DNA from: Gordonibacter sp. 28C
Lineage (GTDB): Bacteria > Actinomycetota > Coriobacteriia > Coriobacteriales > Eggerthellaceae
Direction of reading: 5' to 3'
DNA: 64,000 nucleotides
Assembly (NCBI RefSeq): GCF_003339845.1
Contig: NZ_PPTR01000001.1
Span: 310,001 to 374,000 of the forward strand
Positions 58,454 through 64,000 of this stretch are shown piece after piece. Numbering within the stretch: the stretch's first letter is position 1; each line of letters opens with the position of its first letter. A program made the translations under genes and the position numbers. The notes beneath the pieces are model-generated. The model searched no databases. It was given only the letters and a program-made list of their open reading frames with translations, and was not told the origin of the DNA.

Positions 58454-59941
58454 ATGAAGGAGCAATCAACCAGCAAGATTCTCGACAGTATGGACGAGGG
58501 CACGAAGTACAGCACCCCTATCTTCGGCTCCGAGGCATCCGACGTGGCCATGCCGCGTCTCAAGATGAACGAGCAGCCGGTCGAGCCGCGCATCGCCTAC
58601 GAGATGATCAAGGAGTACCTGTCCATCGAGGGCAACGCCACGCAGAACCTCACCACGTTCTGCCAGACGTACATGGAGCCCATGGCCACGAAGATCATGG
58701 CCGAGACGATGGAGAAGAACGCCATCGACAAGGACGAGTACCCCATGACGGCCGACCTCGAGAACCGCTGCGTGGCCATGATCGGCGATTTGTGGCACGC
58801 GAACCCCGACGAGGAGCCCATGGGCACGTCCACCGTAGGCTCGTCCGAGGCCTGCATGCTGGGCGGCTTGGGCATGCTGTTCCGCTGGAAGAAGCTGGCG
58901 AAGGCCGCTGGCATCGACATCTACACCGAGACGCGCCCGAACCTGGTCATCTCGGCCGGCTACCAGGTGTGCTGGGAAAAGTTCTGCCGCTACTGGGACG
59001 TCGAGATGCGCCTCGTGCCGCTTGAAAAGGACCATCTGTCGCTGAACATGGACACGGTCATGGACTACGTGGACGACCACACCATCGGCATCACGGCCAT
59101 CCTCGGCATCACGTACACCGGCAAGTTCGACGACGTGCAGAAGCTCGACGAGCTCGTGGAGGCCTACAACCAGGAGCACCCGAAGCTTCCCATCCGCATA
59201 CACGTGGACGGCGCGTCGGGCGGCATGTTCGCCCCGTTCGTGGAGCCCGACCTGGTGTGGGACTTCCAGCTGAAGAACGTGTGGTCCATCAACTGCTCCG
59301 GCCACAAGTACGGCCTGGTGTACCCCGGCATCGGCTGGGTGGTGTGGCGCAGCAAGGAAGCGCTGCCCGAGGACCTGATCTTCTGGGTGAGCTACCTGGG
59401 CGGCGAGGAAGCCACCATGGCCATCAACTTCTCGCGCTCCGCGTCGCAGATCGTGGGCCAGTACTACGTGCTCATGCGCAACGGCTTCGAGGGCTTCCGC
59501 GAGATCCAGGAGCGCACGCTCGACGTGGCGCGCTACCTGGCCGCCGAGCTCAAGGAGATGGGCATCTTCGAGATCTACGAGGACGCGTCGCACATCCCCA
59601 TCGTATGCTGGGGGCTGAAAGACGACGCCGACGTGGAGTGGTCGCTGTACGACCTGTCCGACCGCCTGCGCATGAGCGGCTGGCTGGTGCCGGCGTACCC
59701 GATGCCCGCCGACATGCAGGACACCACCGTCCAGCGCGTCGTGGCGCGCGCCGACTTCTCCATGCAACTGTGCATCAAGCTGGTGGAGGACATGAAGAAG
59801 GAGATGGACACGCTGAGCAAGGCGAAGTTCGTCACCGGCAACACCCAGGGCGTCATCAACACCGGCTTCAACCACGGCGGTCGCTCCGCCGTCGACAAGG
59901 GCGAGCAGGTGCAGACGAAGGCCAAGACGCCGCAGAAGTAG
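58454..59941 (+). CDS. gadB: Glutamate decarboxylase
   Basis: A 495-residue PLP-dependent group II decarboxylase. The PLP lysine is K285 in NCSGHKYGLVYPG; other marks are GTSTVGSSEACMLGGLGM, HVDGASGGMFAPF and SYLGGEEATMAINFSRSASQI, near identical in pattern to E. coli GadB and its relatives. It converts glutamate to GABA and carbon dioxide, consuming a proton. The C-terminus is longer than in E. coli, with NTGFNHGGRS and a Lys/Gln-rich end; the histidine there could serve pH autoinhibition. ATG 58454 follows CAGGAGGTTTAT. Forms a unit with the antiporter. Confidence 0.95.
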   Translation: MKEQSTSKILDSMDEGTKYSTPIFGSEASDVAMPRLKMNEQPVEPRIAYEMIKEYLSIEGNATQNLTTFCQTYMEPMATKIMAETMEKNAIDKDEYPMTADLENRCVAMIGDLWHANPDEEPMGTSTVGSSEACMLGGLGMLFRWKKLAKAAGIDIYTETRPNLVISAGYQVCWEKFCRYWDVEMRLVPLEKDHLSLNMDTVMDYVDDHTIGITAILGITYTGKFDDVQKLDELVEAYNQEHPKLPIRIHVDGASGGMFAPFVEPDLVWDFQLKNVWSINCSGHKYGLVYPGIGWVVWRSKEALPEDLIFWVSYLGGEEATMAINFSRSASQIVGQYYVLMRNGFEGFREIQERTLDVARYLAAELKEMGIFEIYEDASHIPIVCWGLKDDADVEWSLYDLSDRLRMSGWLVPAYPMPADMQDTTVQRVVARADFSMQLCIKLVEDMKKEMDTLSKAKFVTGNTQGVINTGFNHGGRSAVDKGEQVQTKAKTPQK

Positions 59942-59992
59942 ACGCTACGCTATTTTGTCGCTGAACGTCGATTTCCGATTGTCGATCCACCG

Positions 59993-60024
59993 AACGCCCC
60001 GACCATCCGGCCGGGGCGTTTTCT
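59993..60024 (+). terminator. Terminator of the gad operon
   Basis: AACGCCCCG (59993-60001) pairs with CGGGGCGTT (60012-60020), followed by TTCT; 51 bases after the stop codon. Confidence 0.75.
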
Positions 60025-60132
60025 CGTGGCGCGCTCCTCGGTTTGGTGGCGTATTACGGCAACTACGGCAACGCCTGACGCTGCGCGAGGAGCTGCTCCA
60101 TGGGATGATGGGCGAGGAATAGGTGCCGCGCG

Positions 60133-60720
60133 TTATCCGAAGAACATGTACCCGAAGTACCCGATAAGGGCGCCGACGGCCGCTGCGGCCAGCGTGAGCA
60201 CCGCGCCCTTGAGAAAGCGGTGCCGGCGGGCGCGTTGGCTGCGCGGGTTGTTGCGGTCGATGGGCTCGCCCTTCGAATACGCGACCAGCTCGCGGTACGT
60301 CACCAGGTCGTGCTCCTTCTTCATGCGCTCAACGCGTACGAGCATGGCCATGCCGATGCCCCACACCAGCAAGCCGATGATGACCGACGGCACGACGCCC
60401 CAGTCCCACCAGCCGATGCCGCCGACGGCGGCCACGGCCCCTACGATGGCGATGGCCAGGCCCCCGCTGGCGAGTGCGGCCATCTTCTTGTAGTCGTTCG
60501 AAATCGCTTTCTTCATGGCTTCCACGTCTCCTTTGATCAGTTCGTCGACTGTTACGTCGAAGAGGACGCTGAGCAAGAGCAGGCTTTCCACGTCGGGGTA
60601 GGTTTTGTCGTTCTCCCAACTCGAGACGGTCTGGCGCGAAACGTAGATCTTCGCCGCGAGGTCGTCTTGCGAGAGTCCGCGTTCCGTCCGATGACGTTTG
60701 ATCTGACTGCCGAGCTCCAT
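60133..60720 (-). CDS. Membrane-anchored XRE-family regulator (downstream paralogue)
   Basis: A 195-residue protein: an N-terminal HTH (LGSQIKRHRTERGLSQDDLA, then KIYVSRQTVSSWENDKTYPD) and three hydrophobic helices (LASGGLAIAIVGAVAAVGGI, VIIGLLVWGIGMAML, AVLTLAAAAVGALIGYFGY) in the C-terminal half. A DNA-binding domain tied to the membrane suggests sensing of an envelope signal. ATG 60720 is chosen because MELG-x-x-IK aligns with its neighbour's start. It is a paralogue of the gene at 60858-61439. Confidence 0.85.
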   Translation of the reverse strand: MELGSQIKRHRTERGLSQDDLAAKIYVSRQTVSSWENDKTYPDVESLLLLSVLFDVTVDELIKGDVEAMKKAISNDYKKMAALASGGLAIAIVGAVAAVGGIGWWDWGVVPSVIIGLLVWGIGMAMLVRVERMKKEHDLVTYRELVAYSKGEPIDRNNPRSQRARRHRFLKGAVLTLAAAAVGALIGYFGYMFFG

Positions 60721-60857
60721 GCGTTTCCCTTCGCTGATCACAGGTTGCCATGATGCGGGCCAGTGTACCATCAAATGGTCTTGACGGAGGGCGTTCCACG
60801 CTCGATTCACGTCGTCAAAAGTGCTTTACATGGTGTTTGATCAGGTATAATGCTAAC

Positions 60858-61439
60858 TTAGAAGCCGGCCTTGTAGGCCATGAGGCCGATGAACGCGCCA
60901 ATGCAGCCGGAGACAACCGTGACTATGATGGTGATGATGGCGACGCACTTGCGGTACTGCTTGCGCTTCGCCTCGTCGCGGTTGATGGGTTTTCCCTCAA
61001 GAAGCGCCACCATCTCGGCGGTGGTCACTACGTCGATGCTCTTCATGATGCGTGACCCTCGGTAAGCTGCGACGGCACACGCAAAAGTCGGAACGAGCGT
61101 CACAAAGAATGTTCCGGGTATGCCGAAGAGGAAGACCCCGCCCGTCAAAACGAGCAGCGCGAGGGCTGCGGAGGCAAGGGACAGTCCTCCCCAGAAATTC
61201 AGCTTCTTTGCGTTGGCGCGTGCGGTTTCCTGCAGCATTTCGACATCTCCTCTGACTAGATCGTCCACCGATACGTCGAAGAGGGAGCTTAGGAGCAGCA
61301 GGCTTTCCACGTCTGGGTAGGTTTTGTCGGTTTCCCAGTTGGATACGGTCTGCCGGGAGACGTAGATCTTCCCGGCGAGGTCCTCCTGCGAGAGGCCGCG
61401 CGCGGCGCGGTGCTGCTTGATGCGGATGCCGAGCTCCAT
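60858..61439 (-). CDS. Membrane-anchored XRE-family regulator (upstream paralogue)
   Basis: A 193-residue protein from ATG 61439 with GGAAAGGGAAC just upstream. Its HTH (LGIRIKQHRAARGLSQEDLA, KIYVSRQTVSNWETDKTYPD, LFDVSVDDLVRGDVE) is close to that of the gene below it, while the membrane part (WGGLSLASAALALLVLTGGVF, TFFVTLVPTFACAVAAY, VAIITIIVTVVSGCIGAFIG) has diverged. Gene duplication followed by change in the sensing half is the simple reading. The two are 137 bases apart. Confidence 0.85.
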   Translation of the reverse strand: MELGIRIKQHRAARGLSQEDLAGKIYVSRQTVSNWETDKTYPDVESLLLLSSLFDVSVDDLVRGDVEMLQETARANAKKLNFWGGLSLASAALALLVLTGGVFLFGIPGTFFVTLVPTFACAVAAYRGSRIMKSIDVVTTAEMVALLEGKPINRDEAKRKQYRKCVAIITIIVTVVSGCIGAFIGLMAYKAGF

Positions 61440-61632
61440 AGTTCCCTTTCCGTGGAGAGAGGATGCCCTATCGGCTTCCACGATACCACCCAAAGTCTTT
61501 TGCAGGGGCGAAACGGGGCCCGCCGGCGCTGCAAAATGTCTTTGACAACGTGGATGATCTGCGGCGGAACGGATTCGCGTCGCCGCGTGGCGGCCGACCT
61601 GCTGCTCCAGGCCCTTCGATTATTTTTCCGAT

Positions 61633-61679
61633 TATACCCGGAAAAGTTAAAATAAATCTCCAAAGTTTTCGGGTATACT
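61633..61679 (+). promoter_or_regulatory. Inverted repeat over the DUF4143 gene promoter
   Basis: TATACCCGGAAAAG (61633-61646) and GTTTTCGGGTATA (61665-61677) form an inverted repeat with a 19-base AT-rich spacer. The right arm ends in TATACT, a good -10 box, about 37 bases before the ATG at 61716. The layout suits an operator for a repressor or for the gene product itself. Confidence 0.5.
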
Positions 61680-61715
61680 AGGAAACATGAAGCACCTGTA
61701 TTAAGGAGATATTGC

Positions 61716-62921
61716 ATGGAGTTGAAGAATCGACCCCGTTACCTAGCCCAGCTGGAAGCTCTACGCGACAACGGCTTGATCAAGGTCGTCGTAGGCATGC
61801 GACGCTCGGGCAAATCTTCTCTCTTGAAGCTCTTCGCAGGCAGGTTGAAGCAAAAAGGTGTCCCGGGAGACCGCATCATTGAGATGAACTTCGAGTCTTC
61901 TGCATGCTTCGACATCGTGGATTACCGCGATTTGGTTTCGCGGATGCGTGAGCGGGTGGAAGGAAAGGGTCATTGCTATCTGCTCCTCGACGAAGTCCAG
62001 TTGGTCGAATCGTGGGAGAAGGCTGTGAACGCCATGCGCGTTGATTTCGACGTTGACGTGTACCTGACGGGCTCGAACGCCTATTTGCTCTCGAGCCAGC
62101 TTGCAACGTTGCTGTCCGGTCGATATGTGGAAGTGGGCGTGTTCCCGTTGTCTTTCAAGGAATTCCTCGCTTTCGCCGAAGAACAGGACGTGGAAAAGGC
62201 TTTCGAGCGCTACCTTGAATTCGGGGGTTTGCCGCCGGTCGTCGAGCAGGGGGACGACCGCGATCTGGCCCAAACCGTGCTCTCGGGCATTTACAACACC
62301 GTGTTCGTGAAAGACGTCGCGCAGCATGTGCAGATCCGCAATCCCCTTGTGTTTAACGACATTGCCTGTTTCCTTGCAAACACTGCTGGCTCGAGAGTCT
62401 CGGTTACCGCTATCGAAAACCGGCTGAAGAGCGCCCATCGCAAAACGTCGGGGGAAACGATCGAGCGGTATCTGCAAGCGCTTGTCGACGCGTTCTTGTT
62501 CTACCGCGTGCGCCGTCTCGACGTGAAGGGAGGAGGACTGCTGCAGGGCCTGGACAAATACTATCCATCCGATCTGGGAGTCAAGAACATGTTGCTGGGC
62601 TTTCCTCGCGGAGACTACGGGTTCGCGCTTGAAAACGCCGTGTGCAACGAGTTGAAGCTGCGCGGCTACGAGCTGCGCGTAGGAAAAACCGATTCTCTCG
62701 AGATAGACTTCGTGGCCGAGAAGGCGGAGGAAAAGCTGTATGTGCAGGTGTCGGCCAGCGTGCTAGATGCCGAGACGCGGAAGCGCGAGCTGGCGCCGTT
62801 GCGGGGGCTGGCGCGCGGCGGCGCACGAAGTCTTTTGCTCACGTACGACCGCATGGGGCTAGGTTTCGAGGACGGCGTCGAAGTGACGAACGTCGTCGAC
62901 TGGCTCCTCGAGGAGCAGTGA
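61716..62921 (+). CDS. AAA_14/DUF4143 ATPase
   Basis: A 401-residue protein. The N-terminal P-loop domain has Walker A VGMRRSGKSSLLKL and Walker B YLLLDEVQLVESW, then the sensor region VYLTGSNAYLLSSQLATLLSGR. The C-terminal DUF4143 part ends in a PD-(D/E)XK-like pattern (LEIDFVAEKAEEKLYVQVSAS). The family is large, often in many copies, in anaerobes and archaea, and its function is poorly known. AAGGAG lies before the ATG. The DNA around it is more AT-rich than average and its promoter carries an inverted repeat, hinting at transfer. Confidence 0.87.
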   Translation: MELKNRPRYLAQLEALRDNGLIKVVVGMRRSGKSSLLKLFAGRLKQKGVPGDRIIEMNFESSACFDIVDYRDLVSRMRERVEGKGHCYLLLDEVQLVESWEKAVNAMRVDFDVDVYLTGSNAYLLSSQLATLLSGRYVEVGVFPLSFKEFLAFAEEQDVEKAFERYLEFGGLPPVVEQGDDRDLAQTVLSGIYNTVFVKDVAQHVQIRNPLVFNDIACFLANTAGSRVSVTAIENRLKSAHRKTSGETIERYLQALVDAFLFYRVRRLDVKGGGLLQGLDKYYPSDLGVKNMLLGFPRGDYGFALENAVCNELKLRGYELRVGKTDSLEIDFVAEKAEEKLYVQVSASVLDAETRKRELAPLRGLARGGARSLLLTYDRMGLGFEDGVEVTNVVDWLLEEQ

Positions 62922-62935
62922 TCCGCAATCGCAAA

Positions 62936-62993
62936 GCGCCCCCTGCGCTTCGGTATCGGATGGCGAAGGCCGATACCGAAGCGCAGGGGGCGC
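62936..62993. repeat. Perfect 24-bp hairpin (first of three)
   Basis: GCGCCCCCTGCGCTTCGGTA onward (62936-62959) pairs without mismatch with 62970-62993 across a 10-base loop. It follows the DUF4143 stop by 14 bases. Confidence 0.9.
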
Positions 62994-63006
62994 CGGTGGA
63001 AACATG

Positions 63007-63069
63007 GTTGCCGCAGCGCTGAGCCCGGTTCTCGTTCGCCAGTGGGACCGGGCTCAGCGCTGCGGCAAC
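63007..63069. repeat. Perfect 23-bp hairpin (second of three)
   Basis: GTTGCCGCAGCGCTGAGCCC onward (63007-63029) pairs without mismatch with 63047-63069, loop of 17 bases. No sequence similarity to the first hairpin. Confidence 0.9.
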
Positions 63070-63080
63070 AGCATGAAGGA

Positions 63081-63117
63081 GGGCGCATGCACGGAGGCTG
63101 GTCGCGTGCATGCGCCC
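63081..63117. terminator. Perfect 13-bp hairpin (third of three), arcA side
   Basis: GGGCGCATGCACG (63081-63093) pairs with CGTGCATGCGCCC (63105-63117), loop of 11 bases. It is 18 bases from the arcA stop codon and probably is the arcA terminator, although without a long T-run on that strand. Confidence 0.6.
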
Positions 63118-63135
63118 AAAGGGGAGTTGGAAAGC

Positions 63136-64000
63136 TTAGTCCTCGCGCTCGATGGGCATGCTCATGCAGCGTGGGCCGCCGCGGCCGCGGGACAGCTCGG
63201 CGGACGGGACGATGATGAGGTCGAGGCCCTTGTCGCGCAGCACTTTGTTCGTGACGTCGTTGCGCTCGTACACCACGATCTTGCCCGGGGCGATGCACAG
63301 CGTGTTCGAGCCGTCGTTCCACTGCTCGCGCTCGGCCGCGATGCGGTCGCCGCCGCCGCAGGGGATGAGCTCCACGGGATGGCCGATGTAGGTCTCCAGG
63401 ATGCTCTCCAGCGTGCCGTTCACTTCCTTGACCTTGATGCCCTCGCCTTCGGCGGTGATCTCGAACACCGTCAGCGGGCCCATGATGCCGGGATGGATGG
63501 TGAACTTGTCCGTGTCGATCTGCGTGAACACGGTGTCGAGGTGCATGAAGGCGCGGGAGTTCGGGATGTTGAACGCCAGGATGGTCTCGATGGGGCTCGT
63601 CGGATCGTTGAAGATGTTCTTCGCGATGGCGTCGATGGCGTCGGGCTCGGTGCGCTGGGAGATGCCGATGGCCAGCACCTTGTCGTTGATGTTGAGGATG
63701 TCGCCGCCCTCGATGTGGAACGTGTTGTAGCGGCTGTAGTACTCGGGGGTGCCCTTCAGCATGGGATGATGCGTGAAGATGTACTCGCCGTAGATGGTCT
63801 CGCGGTTGCGGGTCTCGGAGTACATGCGGTTGATGGACACGCCGTTGCCGATCATCGCGAACGGGTCGCGGGTGAAGTACAGGTTCGGCATGGGGGCCAC
63901 GACCATCTTGGAAGACTCGGAGACCAGGTCGACCAGCGAGTTGGACTTGTCGGTGTGAAGCTCGGTGAGGTTGATGCCCTCCATGGTCTTCAGCACGAGT
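63136..64000 (-). CDS. arcA: Arginine deiminase (5' part off window)
   Basis: The last ~288 residues of arginine deiminase, running off the right edge. Visible marks: PNLYFTRDPFAMIGNGVSIN, the substrate-binding FHIEGGDILNIND, the catalytic His in MHLDTVFTQID, and the nucleophile Cys in RGGPRCMSMPIERED at the C-terminus. It converts arginine to citrulline and ammonia, the first step of the ATP-yielding deiminase pathway, a main energy route in E. lenta-like bacteria. Ornithine carbamoyltransferase and carbamate kinase are not in view. Codon use is strongly biased, in keeping with high expression. Confidence 0.96.
   Translation of the reverse strand, partial: LVLKTMEGINLTELHTDKSNSLVDLVSESSKMVVAPMPNLYFTRDPFAMIGNGVSINRMYSETRNRETIYGEYIFTHHPMLKGTPEYYSRYNTFHIEGGDILNINDKVLAIGISQRTEPDAIDAIAKNIFNDPTSPIETILAFNIPNSRAFMHLDTVFTQIDTDKFTIHPGIMGPLTVFEITAEGEGIKVKEVNGTLESILETYIGHPVELIPCGGGDRIAAEREQWNDGSNTLCIAPGKIVVYERNDVTNKVLRDKGLDLIIVPSAELSRGRGGPRCMSMPIERED

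Noticed and set aside
1-64000. tRNA, rRNA, CRISPR array or prophage
   Set aside because: No cloverleaf, ribosomal RNA motif, regularly spaced repeat or phage structural gene was noticed on either strand; a covariance-model scan would settle the small RNAs.

Overview
The window is GC-rich, densely coded bacterial DNA that reads as the chromosome of a gut Coriobacteriia, most likely Eggerthella lenta or a close Eggerthellaceae relative. The grounds are a C-P lyase operon ending in a PHP-family cyclic phosphodiesterase (the PhnPP type described from E. lenta), arginine deiminase, a hybrid cluster protein, many TTG/ATGA-coupled starts, and surface proteins with Coriobacteria-style repeats. The assignment is by recognition, not by a search. 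No tRNA, rRNA, CRISPR array, transposase or phage gene was seen.

Layout. 1-7.6 kb: rhodanese lipoprotein (cut by the left edge), RclA-like flavin disulfide reductase, universal stress protein, DUF2064 transferase, DHA2 drug-efflux pump, and a DUF559-like nuclease-fold gene bracketed by two related hairpin elements. 7.6-15.1 kb: a translationally coupled minus-strand operon (Crp/Fnr regulator, cysteine hydrolase, SpoU methyltransferase) divergent from hcp, a ferritin-CCC1 iron exporter, a small membrane protein and mazG, with several long intergenic hairpins. 15.2-24.9 kb: signalling and metabolism, with a GGDEF/EAL/PAS/GGDEF protein carrying a run of 12 Gs near its start, a small alarmone synthetase, a GH30 glycosidase, a TDT transporter with divergent LysR, and an aldo/keto reductase with two 4Fe-4S clusters. 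25.2-36.4 kb: a complete phosphonate operon phnDCEE-GHIJK-M-L-phnPP, invaded by a dispersed 'CHPERS' repeat that rewrites the 3' end of phnJ and the 5' end of phnL. 36.7-39.4 kb: a single ORF joining a voltage-gated potassium channel, a further membrane domain and a ROK sugar kinase. 39.6-42.8 kb: a polar amino-acid ABC transporter whose permease has an extra extracytoplasmic domain. 43.3-48.9 kb: an arginine:X amidinotransferase preceded by a 22-codon Arg-rich leader ORF, a DMT transporter, an unknown protein, an MHS transporter and a TetR regulator. 49.2-55.8 kb: an orphan LytTR response regulator overlapping a surface-protein operon that ends in a 1525-residue repeat adhesin. 56.1-59.9 kb: amino-acid antiporter plus glutamate decarboxylase. 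60.1-64 kb: two tandem membrane-bound XRE regulators, an AAA/DUF4143 ATPase, three consecutive perfect hairpins, and arginine deiminase cut by the right edge.

Together the genes suit an anaerobe living on amino acids: arginine deiminase, amidinotransferase and glutamate decarboxylase/antiporter handle arginine and glutamate, the phn operon scavenges phosphorus, and Hcp, RclA-like reductase and stress proteins deal with nitrosative, oxidative and chlorine stress. The points most worth following are the channel-ROK fusion, the poly-G tract in the c-di-GMP gene, the Arg-rich leader before the amidinotransferase, the repeat-rewritten phn genes, and the hairpin-bracketed nuclease-fold gene.
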